DNA of 64,000 nt from Monilinia fructicola (GCA_008692225.1 VICG01000003.1:1977501-2041500), one strand, 5' to 3'. Shown: positions 1 through 12,901, numbered from the stretch's first letter. The notes: generated from the letters alone by a model not told the origin. Made by a program: numbers and translations.

Positions 1-326
1 GAGAGGGCGAGAGAGAGGAGAGACATGTCAGTGTCACTACATCATTATGGAAACACGCGAAGACGCTAAGAAGGAAAAAAAGAAGCAGATTAAAATTGGA
101 CGGATCAGCAGAGTTTGGGAGATGGTGGTGAAGCTGTGCTGTACTGTACTGTACAGTACTCCGTACAGTAACTTGAGTTGCCGTTGCCCAGTCGCAACCA
201 TGTGTTTTTGGGACCCGTACCCGTACCGCAGGCGTTGGGTGTCTAAGACTCTAAAAGGGGAAGATTGACTTTGGGGATGGATGGGATTCCGTGGAAGTGT
301 CTGGCTATTGCAAGCTGGGCGGCCCT

Positions 327-358
327 GTACAGTACAGTACAGTACAGTACAGTACAGT
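327..358. repeat. Pentanucleotide microsatellite (GTACA)n
   Basis: About six tandem copies of GTACA. The same word recurs singly at 140-170 and 780-800 and in several other spacers of the window. Confidence 0.85.
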
Positions 359-1222
359 GCACTACAGCGTGATCCATGGATCCCTATTTATCGCATTAGT
401 CAAAGGAGGCATCTGCCGGTTATCTCGAGATGGAGATTTAGGTAATATTTTGCGTTATCAGCTTTAGGCTGATGTGGTGGATGGAGCACCCTTATGTACA
501 GTGCCTCTTTGGGTATAGCCGCGTTTGGGAGCGAAGAAATCGAGTCTTGCCTCTTGATCAATCCATTATCCAATCGATTCTCCAATCACCCGCTCGACCA
601 ATCCGCGCACGCAGATTAGCCTCCCCATGAGGAAATCCCTGGTGCCGTCAGTACGCACGTCTCTGATTTGATGACAGGGCATCATGGTGGTTTGGCCACT
701 CTCTGATTCTCACGGTATTACTCACTCACCTGCACTGCGGTAAGTAGTACGTGCATGCATACATACAGTACACTACGGTAGTGTACACTGTACACTGTAC
801 AGTAAAGAATTGTCCAGGGTCAGCCCATCCATCCGTCCATCCATCCATTTAACCATTTAACCAACCATCCATCCATCCAGCCCATCCATTAAACATCACC
901 CCGGATCCCTGCTTGCACGAGTAAAAAACGAGAAAACGAGATAGATTCACCCAGCCTTAACGCCATGCGGCCTAGCGTCCTCACACCCACGAGCTGTGGC
1001 ATCCATCCTTCAATGTATCCGTATTTAAGTTAGAGTACTGGATGTATGAATTGTGTGCGTGCTGTGTTTGTTTTGCCGCTGGCTTTCTTATTGGTGCGTG
1101 GGATGGGATGGGATGGGATTGGACGGTGGTGGTTGTGTTTTGAGTGCTGGGTGTAGTTGAGTGGGTGGGAGTAAGATTAAGATTAAGATTATGGATGTAT
1201 GTATTTACCTAGGTATTTATTT

Positions 1223-1412
1223 ATTTAATGTATTTATTTATTTAATGTATTTAATGTATTTAATGTATTTAATGTATTTAATGTATTTAATGTATTTAAT
1301 GTATTTAATGTATTTAATGTATTTAATGTATTTAATGTATTTAATGTATTTATTTAATGTATTTAATGTATTTAATGTATTTAATGTATTTAATGTATTT
1401 AATGTATTAATG
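1223..1412. repeat. 9-bp minisatellite (ATTTAATGT)n
   Basis: About 20 near-perfect copies of a 9-bp unit. Because 9 is a multiple of 3, the repeat stays open and yields a spurious Met-Tyr-Leu repeat ORF. It is followed by a TATATAT-rich tract to about 1520. Confidence 0.9.
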
Positions 1413-2843
1413 TATATATTATTATATATATTATATATATTATATATATTATATATATTATATTTATTAGTTATTCATCGTTTCATTATACAAATAAGTG
1501 AGTTTATTATATATATATAGGTAAATCAAGTACCTAGATAGGCAAGTAATTAACAATTTTAGCGTACGGCACTCGTCCTTAATCGGGACCATCCTTCCAT
1601 CCTTCCATCCTTTAATTCAACGATCATCTCTCCATCCAACAAGACCTCGGAGTTCCAAGTCGAGAGATCCAGTGCATTTCGACGTGCGGTGATGTGAGTG
1701 ATGCGATGTGATGTGATGTGACGAGATTCGGGCGTAGGTAGGATTCGACATCTCCAGGAGGAAGGATTTGTCGTTTGGGGCAATGGTTTCGGGAGGCAGG
1801 GAGCTATGTCGCCCGGTGGCTGCTATTCCGCGTTGGAACGAGGTTTGCCCTTCGGGGTCGATGGCGGCGGCTGTGGTGGTCCTGCGCAGGTGTGCGCTTG
1901 TGCGGAATAATGTGAATATGAGGGTGCTTGGGTACGGTGGTGATTCTTGAATTCGAAGTCGAGATGAGATCGAGAGGAAGATTGGATTCGTAAAGAGCCA
2001 GCCAGCCAGCCAGCCAGCCATACTGTATCGATGTGGTTATTGGATACTCGTGCAGCTATTCTACTCCGTATGTATTGTATCTATATCTCTAGTCCACTTT
2101 ATATATATATATAATAGCGTATTTCAACATCTACTTGGATTGATAGTCATCTTGTTTATCCTTCCACTCACTCATTCCAACCAATTAACCATATTGGACT
2201 GGACTGTGCCATCCCAAAAGAAAAGAAAGAAATGTATGTATGTACCTGTATGTATATGTATATGTGCCTGGTTGTCCATCGGCAGAAGAACACAATATAC
2301 CTAGGTATATGCACACACTGGACGCACGCTACTCCTAGGTCCTAGTTACCCTCGTGCTGAAAACGAGGTTTCCCGCGTTTCTCTTTTTTTTCTTTTTTTT
2401 TCTCTCTTTCTTTTCTTTTCCTTTCATTTCTTTCCTTGTCTCTTCTTTTTTTTTCTCCTCTTACTTTTGTACTAATCGATATTGGTTAGTGATTATTATT
2501 ATTGTTATTGTTATTGTGTTGTTGTTATTGTTGTTATTGTTATCATAAGACATAAGATCAAGGGTCTGAAGAGGTTTGAGAGATTTGAGTGATATAAGTG
2601 ATATGAGTAACATGAGTGACATGAGTGATCCATGGATATAAGTGATATGGATTGATTAGAAGTGCCAGCCAGTCAGCTACCTATATGGATTCAAACAAGC
2701 CAGACAGACGTTCATTACAGTAATGCTGACTTGCAAATCAATCGATGCTTGACATACTGTGCAGTATTACATTCATTACCCAGTGATATCCTCCGCGGAT
2801 GATTGCAGCTGCCTTGCTTTCTTCATTGCAGTACGGAGTATTA

Positions 2844-2903
2844 CTAGATATATATACCTAGGTATGTATATATACGTACACATATATATATATATATAAA
2901 ACG

Positions 2904-2937
<34 letters not shown>

Positions 2938-3060
2938 ACGTACACACACACATATATATATAATATATATATATATACGTACATACACATATATATATAT
3001 ATACATACACACACATATATATATACATCCATGGATATATATACCATGGATATATATACC
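2844..3060. repeat. Compound (TA)n/(CA)n microsatellite
   Basis: Alternating runs of TA and CA/TG dinucleotides with the word CCATGGATATATATA repeated near the right end. It has no coding meaning; the Tyr/Ile-rich ORFs on the minus strand are shadows of it. Confidence 0.85.
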
Positions 3061-3768
3061 GTTACTGACACACATACATAACTTAATCTTGTATGCAAAA
3101 GAGATGATGGATGGATGGATTTACTTTGCATTCATTGATCCTTTTTCTATCCAGAGTACTTGTACCCGTGGACCGTGGACTGCACTGCACTGCACTGCAC
3201 TGTATAGATCGGGCACTTTATTTAAATTCGCTTCTCCTCCCTCCTGCCTTCTTTTCTTATTCGAGTAATTCAAAGGAACAACCCAAACTCAATCCTGATT
3301 AGTAGTACAGCGGCGGTAGACAGAGTAAGCTTTTTCCTTTCTTTTCTTGGCTTGATTCATATATACAGAGCACACCTGGGCAGTACAGAGAGTACAGAGT
3401 GCAGAGCATAGAGTACAAAGTATATTTATTCTTCTTTGCCCAATTCGATTGGATCCAGTAGCCAAATAAATCCATGGATGAATGAACGATACAGTATCTG
3501 GGTTATAGGATAGATTGGATATTTACAACTTGTCTATCTAGTCCACGCATCTACTTTAGAGAATAAGGATATAATCAATATAGTTTATATAATTAATATA
3601 ATATAATACGACCATAGACATAATACAATACACTTAATATAACGAATAATATACAGAGTAGTACCGGCTAAACCTTTTCTTCTCATCATTATTCCTCCCT
3701 CTACTTATTACTTGTGTCTTCACTTTATTACTAGTAAGTATAATATAATCCATCCAACCTTGGAAGAC

Positions 3769-3895
3769 AATACAATACCATACAATACTACAATACAATA
3801 CAATACAACACAATACAATACAACACAATACAATACAACACAACACAACACAATACATCATACCACATCACACGCAATACAACACAATACCATAG
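3769..3895. repeat. Pentanucleotide microsatellite (ACAAT/ACAAC)n
   Basis: Tandem 5-bp units alternate between ACAAT and ACAAC and degrade towards the right. Confidence 0.85.
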
Positions 3896-4283
3896 CAATT
3901 AATATCCATACATACCATCCATCCATCTACGCCTTATCCACCATCTCTATCCACCACCACCTCTATCCTCTATCATCCATCTACCCTTTACCCTCTATCC
4001 TCTACCCTCTACCCTCCGCCCTCTACCCTCTTCCTTTCTCCACCTTCAACCAGATACGAAAAAAGAAACACAGTACATCCAAAATAAATCCAAAATAAAA
4101 TCAAATAAATATTCATACAAGCGTGGGAAAATCACGAATTCAAGACAGATGTGTCAAGGTTCTTTGAGGATCCTAGTAAGTACTCCATTCATGCTTCTCT
4201 ATCTCATGCCTTCCTTGTATATACATACGCAGTTATAGATTTTGTTAATTATATTTTTTAATAAATAAATTATTAGGAGCGGA

Positions 4284-4286
4284 ACT

Positions 4287-4317
<31 letters not shown>

Positions 4318-4405
4318 CAGACAGACAGACAGACAGCGAGAGAGACAGAGACACCCATATACACCCATATACATCCATATACACCCATATACACCCACAT
4401 CCTCA
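4284..4405. repeat. (AG)n, (ACAG)n and a 10-bp minisatellite
   Basis: An AG run is followed by a short ACAG run and then about five copies of ACACCCATAT (4351-4405). It lies 170 bp upstream of the RGS start codon, so it probably falls in the promoter or 5' UTR. Confidence 0.8.
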
Positions 4406-4575
4406 CATTCACACATACACACATACGCATAGGAGAAAGAGATTGTGTAACAAGTGTGTAAGTAATATAATAAGTGTACTAATAACTTATTAAAGTGAGT
4501 GAAAGGAAAGGGAAGAAAACCAAAAACCCAAAAAACCAAAAAACCAAAAACCAAAAAAACCAAAAAACACCTTAG

Positions 4576-7477
4576 ATGGCTCTCTCGCCTTCTACTTCAC
4601 CCCACACTAATAACATCGCCGCGACCACCAACAACAATACGACTTTCACAATCTCTAATAAAAGTTCTAAGAGTTCTAAAACTTTCAAAACTTCTAAAAT
4701 TCCTAATTCCAGTCCCCATCCCCGTCCTAGTCCCAATCCCAATCCCAATCCCAATTCTTCTTTCCAATCTTTTATCCATTCAAAGTCAAATTCCATCTCG
4801 AATTTGATCATACCCACGTCTCTTACCTATAACAGTAATCATCATCCGACATATAACTCAACTTCAAACTCCACTACAAGCACAAGCGCAAGCACAAGCA
4901 CAAGCACAACAACTACCAAAACCAATACCAATACCAAAACCAATACTATTACTACCAATACCAATATCACTGCCAATACTCCTCCTCCTCCTCCTCCTCC
5001 TACCAATATCAATATCAATACCAATACCAATACCAATACCTCAGCCTCAAATTCAAATTCAAACTCATACCCACCACATCCACCACCACCACTCTTGGAT
5101 CAATCCATTCCAGAAGACGAAACTCCTCAAACTCTTACAAAGGATTCATCAAACTTATCTGAAGTAAAACTTTCTATTCGTCCTTTAACTATTGATTCAA
5201 AATCTTCTCCATTGATCGTTCGTGAATCCAGTTCAAAGGAATTGCTACCTCGTACATCTAATACTGCTACTGCTGCTACTACTCCCACTGCTGCTACCAC
5301 TACCACTACCACCACCACTACCGCTACTACTACTTCTTCTAATAAGCAAAATCGTCAATCGACTAGCTCATCAAGTCAAAACCGAAGTGGCTTGCTCACC
5401 TTAGCTGTATTGGCAAGAGATAAAACTAGCAGCGCAATTGCAAGTTTAATAACTGAGCCTTCTTCATTACGTTTACGTCCTTCTTCAACCAATATCTTAG
5501 ATTCCAATCCAGAGCAAGACCAAATCCATCTCTTGAGGAGTACCTTCAATCATAGGTCAAAGTCGGCAGAGTCCGTTGCAAGTCATAGAGAACATACAGG
5601 TTTATCTTCTTCACATAGCGATCACTCGACCTTGACGACATCAAATACCATTGCAGAAAACGTACCTCCGACTCATTTCCTTGGTCGTCGTCAGTCATTA
5701 CTTGGTACCAACCCTCCGTCTCAGGCCTACTCGAATACTGCGGCCGATACCCCACCGTTGATCCACTCAAATCGCAAGACAACAAATTCCAGCAAGATGC
5801 ACCAAACATCATCGCGCTTGTTGCGCATGACGAGTGATGACAGACCATTCACCAGAGTAAGTATTGGCAAATCAGATGTTCACTTGGGAGAGGGCACGAT
5901 CGATGCTAACTTTTGAGTAAAGGATTTCAAGGATTTATTCGCAACCTTGGTAGTGAGTTTACCACTGGCAGCACACCGGATACGATTGACCAGAGTGGAA
6001 CATTCGTTTCTGTCAGAAGAGGCCATCAACAATTTGGGTTCTTTAAAATTCTCACAGTCAAATCGTATGCCGGATCCCAAAGACCCTTCGCGCATCGTTA
6101 CCACCACGACGACCACGACATTTTCGATGGCGCGGGAGATGGCTCGATCCGTATGTCAGCGCTTCTTGGATGCGCGATTTATCGAATCTGCGGATGGCAA
6201 GCAAGCAAAGGACTTTACGATGAAGGGATCCATATGGCAGTTAACACCAAAGGGTATTCATGTTTTGGATCGATTCTGCTCGAAGAATGGCATCCAACAA
6301 AAGCATGTCGCAGAACTTGTCGCATCCCCAAGAAACACCATGCAATTGGTTATCTTGGAAAGAGACTCCGCTACGGACAAACTTTCCTCGGATCGAAGCA
6401 CGATTGAGGTCATCTTCCGCAGATTTGTCGGTCAGAACGGACCAAATATCAAGACCAGCACTACCACTGCTGACTCTGACTCGCTGAGCGAGTACAAAGA
6501 TGGAATCGCTGGTGTGAGAATGGCCGGAGAGCGCAAGATTGGATCACCACCCAGGACGGTTTATCAGACATTTACCGGAAAGGCCGCTTGTGACTGGTTA
6601 ATGGATTGTTGTACGACGGTGGACAGGCGGGAAACCACAGAAATTGCGTCGCTATTTTTGGAGCAAGAACTCATCTGGTGCGTTCAGCCGGACAGGCAAT
6701 ATCAGCAACAACTTCCTCCCTCGACAGATGATAAGAAGGATTTCCGATTTCAGCCCACAAAGTATGCCTACTATCAGCTATCACAAAAAGGCAAGGATGT
6801 CATCAACATGACTTCGAGAGATCGTACTTCGGAAAGTGAAGGAACTTCAGCCGTCGTTCGAGCTGGTGTATCTCGCGATTCGAATACTCAGAAATTGGAC
6901 AAAATTCTTAACGATGCGGCGCTCCGTCTGCTCTTCCGCGAGAACCTGAGGGATACCCACTGTGAGGAGAATTTGTCTTTCTATCTGGATGTAGAGGAAT
7001 TCTTAAAGTCATGCAAAGCGGCTGTAAGAAATGTAGAACCGACCAGGGGCAAGTCAGGAGGAAGTCTCGATTCCGTCAAAGAAACCATGGCTTCGGCGTA
7101 TGGTATCTACAATGCATTCTTGGCTCCGGGCTCACCTTGCGAACTCAACATCGATCATCTGCTCCGGAATCAACTTGCCACCCGAATGACCAAGGCTGTG
7201 GGACAAGATGCTGCGATGGTTGAGAGTTTGAAGGAGGTCACCAAATTGTTTGAAGAGGCTCAATTGTCTGTCTTCAAGCTGATGGCTAGTGTGAGTATTC
7301 TCGGTCCGGAAGCATCGACGACTTACTAATGATTCATCGTAGGATTCCGTACCGAAATTCATGAAGAGTTCCAAATACGAACAAACTCTCAAAAATTACG
7401 ATTTCGATTCAATTTCTTCTGCAAATGGGCCACGGTACAGCTTACCTGAACGATCCATCAGCAAATCGAATAGGTAA
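4576..7477 (+). CDS. flbA: DEP- and RGS-domain G-protein regulator (FlbA/Sst2 type)
   Basis: Exons 4576-5856, 5923-7290 and 7343-7477 give 927 residues; each junction keeps frame, and both introns have GT-AG ends (intron 1 has a GCTAAC branch site). An in-frame TAG directly precedes the ATG. Residues 1-427 are Ser/Thr/Asn/Pro-rich low complexity, partly made of translated microsatellite. Two DEP domains follow (about 430-560, containing SIWQLTPKGIHVLDRF, and about 638-720, containing TVYQTFTGKAACDWL). The RGS domain spans about 750-882 with LRLLFRENLRDTHCEENLSF. This order is that of fungal FlbA/Rgs1/Sst2, GTPase-activating proteins for a heterotrimeric G-alpha that control growth, conidiation or pheromone response; the DEP part targets receptors and membranes. 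The N-terminal extension makes it longer than I recall for family members. Family assignment is firm; the exact orthologue is inferred. Confidence 0.9.
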
Positions 7478-8439
7478 CCGCTAGATGATCGTCGGCTGTA
7501 CCTAGGACGAACACCCTTTGAATAGCTCACACCCCTTCACCTTCATCGGCCTGAAACACCCGCTGTATTATTACTTCTAGGGCAGGTATTCCGGCCTTGA
7601 CGCAGGCTTTTAAACGATTATTTGTCTTTTAGCGATTGCATAGATTCCCCCTTGATATCACTTTTGGACCGAAATATATCTCAAAGAAAAGAGTCACTTG
7701 GAGATGACGGATCGAGGTTTCTCTTCACAAAATCGGAGACTACGGTACGATGGTACCGTACGAACAAACCTGGAGTCCAAAAAGCTCCCTCGAAAATAAA
7801 TGCATTCGATGGAGCACTGAAGATGTTTTTTTTTACTGGCAGTCATCGATATGATGCCATTTTTCCTTTGTTACCTTTTTTTGCGGTGAAGTTTTTTCTT
7901 CGAGATTTCGATGAGCACACCCCTGCATTGCGAAGCATAATCAACGAATGAGATACATGTACATAGCATTCCTGGCGTTGGGGGATAGCTTTTTTTTGTT
8001 TTTGTTTTTTTTGTTGGAGGGAGGAACAATTCACTGGGTGGGATGTTGTGTTAACAAACATTAGAGGGGTGGGTGAAATGGGAGAGGAATGGGTGAATGG
8101 GTAGGGGGATGGATGGAAAGACTATCAATAGTCTTATGTTTTATTTCATGTTATCAAAAATAGGAGAGGGGGGGTGGATTAGGGTCATGAGAAGATTCAA
8201 TAGACTTTGGGGGGAGGATGAAAAGAAAGAGGGAGAGGAAAGGAAAGGATGAAGAGGCAGAGAGAGTTTCTTGAGTTATGCAATATGCAATATGCAATAT
8301 GCTATACCATGACCATGACCATGATATTCTTACCCATTTACCAACTTTTTCCCTTTGTGCTTGATGTTGGCTCTGCTTTCTGACAATCGCTGCTGTGTGT
8401 AGTTTATCGGAGAGATACCGATAGATGATGATACCGATA

Positions 8440-8440
<1 letters not shown>

Positions 8441-8482
<42 letters not shown>
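8441..8482. repeat. Trinucleotide microsatellite (GAT)n
   Basis: About 14 GAT/ATG units in non-coding DNA downstream of the RGS gene. Confidence 0.9.
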
Positions 8483-8786
8483 GGCTAATCACTATTCACA
8501 AATGATGAGACGAGACAAGACGAGACAAGACGAGAGGAGAGGAGAGGAGAGGAGAGAAGAGAAGACGAGACGAGCTGAAAAGATATATGAAAAGTCTTCA
8601 TCATCTGGAACACGGTAGTAGATGTTTAGACGATGGATGCATGGATGCATGCATGCATGGATGGTAATTAATGGTGAAAGCGAAAGAGCAGGGGCAATGA
8701 GGAGAGTGTATGGAAATCGACGGGGAATGAATGAATGAATGATGTTGATGTTGTGTGGTGTTGATGTGTTGATGTTGATGTGATTT

Positions 8787-8886
8787 GATGTTGATGTTGA
8801 TGTTGATGTTGATGTTGATGTTGATGTTGATGTTGATGTTGATGTTGATGTTGGTGTTGATGTTGATGTTGATGTTGATGTTGATG
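8787..8886. repeat. Hexanucleotide repeat (TGTTGA)n
   Basis: About 17 copies of TGTTGA with one TGTTGG variant. It is open in several frames, giving spurious Met-Leu or His-Gln repeat ORFs. Confidence 0.9.
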
Positions 8887-9207
8887 GTTGATGGGGTGAG
8901 GGGTGTGGATTGGATGGAGGAAATGTTTTTTGGGGGGGGGGGAGAAGGGGAGAAGGGGAGAAGGGGGGAAGGGGAGAAGGGGGGAAGGGGGAAGGGGATG
9001 CATGTTTTGCTTTACGTCGCTTTTCTGCATTGCGGTGCGCTGCGGTGCGTTGCTATGCGTGGATGGGTCGCAGGTCGGTTGGGTAAAGAGGCTTTGGGGT
9101 AGGGCTGTTGGTTTTGTTTTGTTGGTTTTGGTGTTGGTTTTGGTTTTGGTGTTTGGTTTTGGGTTTGGTGTTGGTTTTGGGTCTGGTTGCGGGCAGGATG
9201 GGGATGT

Positions 9208-9448
9208 TGGTGTTGGATGTTGGATGTTGGATGTTGGATGTTGGATGTTGGATGTTGGATGTTGGATGTTGGATGTTGATGATGGATTGGATGTTGGATG
9301 TTGGATGTTGGATGTTGCGTTGAGGGAGGGAGGTTGGATGTTGGATGTTGGATGTTGGATGTTGCGTTGAGGGAGGGAGGTTGGTTGGTTGGTGGGAGGG
9401 AAGGAGGGAGGGAGAGAGGGAGGGAGGGAGGGAGGGAGGGAGGGAGGC
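9208..9448. repeat. 7-bp minisatellite (TGTTGGA)n and (GGGA)n tract
   Basis: Two blocks of TGTTGGA units are separated by a repeated linker (GTTGCGTTGAGGGAGGGAGG, seen twice), followed by a GGGA run (9391-9448). All G is on the plus strand. Confidence 0.9.
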
Positions 9449-10939
9449 TTGATGTGATGGGGGTTGGTTTCCGTGGGGTTCGGGCTTGGGGTTGGGTTTG
9501 GACCGGGGAGCTTCGATAGGGCTGGGAGGTGGGGGGTGGGAGAAAAGGATGGGGATGGGGATGGGGATGAGGATGTTACTTTTGATTGTGATGGAAATGG
9601 AAACGGAAACGGAAACGGAAACGGAAATAACAACACATCTCCGCATCCACTCCACCCAACCGAGACCACCGCCGCGTCGTCCCTCGGCTCCCCTCACCAA
9701 CACCCTCTGGGTGCAGATCAAGTCCCTGCGTGCGATCCTGCGCTCTCGCTCCACCCACCCCCGTCCCCTCCCCCTTTCGTCTGCACGGGCGCTATCTTCG
9801 GCATGGACGATTCCCTCGATGATGCACATGCACATGCGCAGTGATGTGTCCCCCGCGTTGCTACTTTGGCGGTGGTTTCTGTGGTGGTCGGTGGGCTGTT
9901 GTGTGTTTGGAGGGGGGGAGGGGCGGATTCGTATAATTAGGGGGGTGGGAGTGGGAGTGCGGAGTGCGGGTGTAGATGATGATGATGATGTGGCGCGGCG
10001 GCTTATGGGCCGGCGAAGTTTCTGGCGGTTGCTGGGGTAGGGATGGGGTTTGGGGGAGGGGGGAGGGGGGGGGTCCAGGTGGAGTGCAGTTGAAGTTGGA
10101 GTTGCGAGGTGCCGATTTGACGAATGCAGTACATCCTCCGGACTAAGGTTACATCCATGTTTAATTGATCTTCCTTTTCTCCTCTCTTCTCTCCTCTTCT
10201 CATTTCTCTCCATGCGGCGGGTCTCGTGAGCGAATATCGTATCGGTTTGAAGTTTTTTTGGGTTTCTGGCGAGTGAGGTGGGTGATATGGTTGAGTGGTG
10301 TTATCCGTGCTTGATGTATTATTCCGCATTCATGTATCCACCGTACGCAACACGGAGTAGAAAAATCAACAGACCAAAAATCCAGCACATCAAGATTTGA
10401 GAACGATGGATTGCGAATGATGTGCGTGGATTGGGTGATGGGAGATTTTTCGAGCTTGTGGTTTTGAGCTTGGGGAGTTGGTGGTGGTTGGTGGTAGGGT
10501 TTGAATTAGTATGTGGGATTGTCAGAGATTCGGAGCTTGGAGTTTGCTCATGGCTTGGGGTACTTGGTGTAAGCGGTGATGAAGACTTGGAGTTGGATTG
10601 GTGGGGAGGGGTGGAAACTGGTGGGTGATGTTGGGGTGCATTGCAGTTCCTGGGTTGGAGATGGGATTTTTGGAATCTTTTTGGTGTGGGGAGTTGGGGA
10701 CGGAGCGAGTTGGAGGAAGGAATGGAAAGGGGCTGAATGGCTGGGTCTAGAGATCATCGCATAAGTGTGAAGTATGGGAAGGGAAGGCGAGAGAGAGAGA
10801 GAGAGTGTGTGTGTGGAAGAGGTAGGGATACTTAAGATGAAATGCGTGATTCTTATGGAGGGTTGAAGTTCGGGGCATGGACCGAGTATGAAAAAACTAA
10901 TGGGAGACTTTGATTTCAGGTTCGAGTTGGGAAACTTGC

Positions 10940-10965
10940 TTATATATATATATATATATATATAT
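10940..10965. repeat. (TA)n microsatellite
   Basis: About 12-13 TA units in the spacer before the CobW gene. Confidence 0.85.
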
Positions 10966-11205
10966 CTATTCCCCAAATTATTGATCAATCTTCAGTAGTA
11001 TATCCCCAATAATCGCTCGCTCAGTCATTAGTCCACACCAATACTTATGGTGAGCGCCGATTATTCTTTAAAATGCAATGACTGACCGACTGGGTCATCT
11101 AGGAAAACCACGTCCGTAAGACTTTGATTTGTTGACACTGAGAAGGTATGATCTTCAAGAGTAGGGTGAGAATGAAGTTTTTGAATATTCATATTCACAC
11201 TCTCC

Positions 11206-12901
11206 TTAACATAGCTTACCCTCAACAACACCTTCCAAAAAACTCTCGAATAATACACCCTCCAAATTTTTGATATTCCTCCCAATTAGCACAATTTTTC
11301 CTTCACTATTTCGGTCATTTTCCATCTCCATGCCACTTCTATACTTCTCGGCGGCATCAGATGGAGATGTATCGTCGAGGATCTCAAATACTTCTCGTAC
11401 TGCTTGTATGATCTTTGTGGTGCCATTGTTGAGGGGGAGACGAGCTTTGAGACGGTGGATTTCTGGATACGAGCTAGTGGGGTAGGAGACGGAGGATGAG
11501 GAGGGGATAACAGAATCCCAGAGGAGAGAACGGAGCCAGGCATCTAAGTGGGGGATTGAAGAGGGAGAAAGAGGCGGGGTGGTTAGGGTAAGTGTTGTGA
11601 TTGTCTTTTTAATGGACGTCAGTTAGATTGATATTTTGAGAGGAAACGTGGAGTTGGCGTAATAATTGGTTTAGGGATGCTGAGTAAATGAGAGTGGAGG
11701 GAGAAGATAATAGAAACTTACAGGATCCAAGTGACTGTGTCCCTTTGCCTTTACTTCCTCCAAATTAAAATCAACTCTATCATACGCGTGTAAATCTAAC
11801 AGAACACCTTCCAGCTTTGGTGTTGCCCCAAACTCCGTAATGTGTAATTTTGCGAGACCATTTATAGCTGTTATTCTATCCTTGACTATTTCTAATTCTT
11901 CTGGAGTTACCAAATCCGACTTGTTAAGAATGAGAACATCAGCATGAGAGATTTGAAGATGGGCCGTTGTTAGATGAGGTCCTGAATGTTCATGTTTCTC
12001 ATTGTTGGCGTTGGAATAAGATTTACTTTGGTTAGGAGTTTCAGAAGGAAGTTCAGAGGGAATAGGTTCATCGAGAGATTTGAGGATGTTTTTTGCGTCG
12101 ACGAGAGTTACGATTCCGTCGAGGTATATGGTACTGCCGAGACCTTCGTCGACCCAGAAAAGGGGGGCGAGATTACCCGGGTCAGCGAGTCCAGTGGTTT
12201 CGAGAAGGATGTAATCGAAAGCACCACGGCGGTCCATGAGTGTTTCGATGGCGTTTACGCCGGAATCTCTAGGTCTTTGTTAGTATTGGGTGGGACAAGG
12301 GGAAGAGGATAGCATGAAATATTACTTTACGGAACAACAGATACAGCCATTACCAACATCGAGCCATTCTTCCACCTGCTCACTACCGGTATTGACAGTC
12401 AAGGATTTCTCAATATCAGCGGCTAGTGAAGATGTTAGTTGAAATGTCATACGTTATGGAAAGTAACTCGATTCATAGTGAGATGACAAGTTTGTGTATG
12501 GAAATATGAATCGAGAAGATCACTTGATCTATAATTTCCAACTTACAATCACCAAATTCTGTATAGCTTATTAGTCAAATGTTATTGTTTGAGGTTAAAT
12601 CATGACTGAAGATACATACCATTTAGTATCACAGCAATCTTCTTTCCATGTTGCTCATTCAGAATATAATTCATTAAAGTGGTCTTCCCAGCACCAAGAT
12701 ATCCTTGAAAGGTTGAATGTTAATTTTGTTATTCTGACTCAGATGTATGTAGATGTGTATACATACATATAATTATAGAACTTACTTACCTGTGACAATG
12801 GTGATTGGTACTTTGATGATAGGGTTTTCATCTTTTTCTTCTACATCAACATCTTTTCCTTCCGCATCCACTAGCATGGGAATGTCATCGTCGAGATCCA
12901 T
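11206..12901 (-). CDS. zng1: CobW/COG0523 metallochaperone GTPase, ZNG1-like
   Basis: Six exons on the minus strand: 12901-12790, 12703-12620, 12558-12547, 12422-12326, 12268-11722 and 11604-11206, all in phase, giving 416 residues. Exon 3 is only 12 nt. The P-loop is [10 protein letters not shown] (37-46), the CxCC metal site is GNGCICCSV (C96, C98, C99), ETTGLADPG follows near 126, and the guanine-binding NKSD is at 217-220. A His-rich loop (KHEHSGPH) precedes NKSD, and the C-terminal CobW domain is present. Family members are GTP-dependent zinc chaperones; ZNG1 delivers zinc to type-1 methionine aminopeptidase. I do not see a clear CPELVPI-type docking motif; an IPMLVD stretch at residues 7-12 could be its fungal counterpart. 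It is divergent from MOB3 with a 505-bp shared promoter. The 3' end could differ if GTAAGC near 11219 is used as a donor. Confidence 0.88.

Larger units (their letters stand above)
1..4575. other. Long repeat-rich intergenic region upstream of the RGS gene
   Basis: No coding region is supported here. The open frames are short and mostly are translated simple repeats. The stretch holds a chain of different micro- and minisatellites, listed separately, plus poly-pyrimidine tracts around 2380-2460. It probably includes the promoter and long 5' leader of the DEP-RGS gene that starts at 4576. No start or stop of a neighbouring gene is visible on the left. Confidence 0.7.
7478..11205. other. Gene-free spacer with G-rich minisatellites
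   Basis: Between the RGS gene and the CobW gene I find no convincing coding region. Long minus-strand open frames (8668-9669, 9053-10213) are low-complexity readings of repeats. From about 8.6 to 10.9 kb the plus strand is strikingly G-rich. Confidence 0.7.

Noticed and set aside
1161..1520. 119-residue Met-Tyr-Leu repeat open frame
   Set aside because: It is a translation of the 9-bp minisatellite and has no independent support.
2776..3131. Tyr/Ile/Cys-rich minus-strand frames
   Set aside because: They read the (TA)n/(CA)n microsatellite.
9208..9367. Possible CRISPR-like array
   Set aside because: Repeats are contiguous 7-bp units without spacers, and the genome is eukaryotic.
8668..10213. 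Two long minus-strand frames (333 and 386 residues)
   Set aside because: They consist of His-Gln, Pro-Thr-Ser and similar repeats from satellites; no domain and no splice logic.
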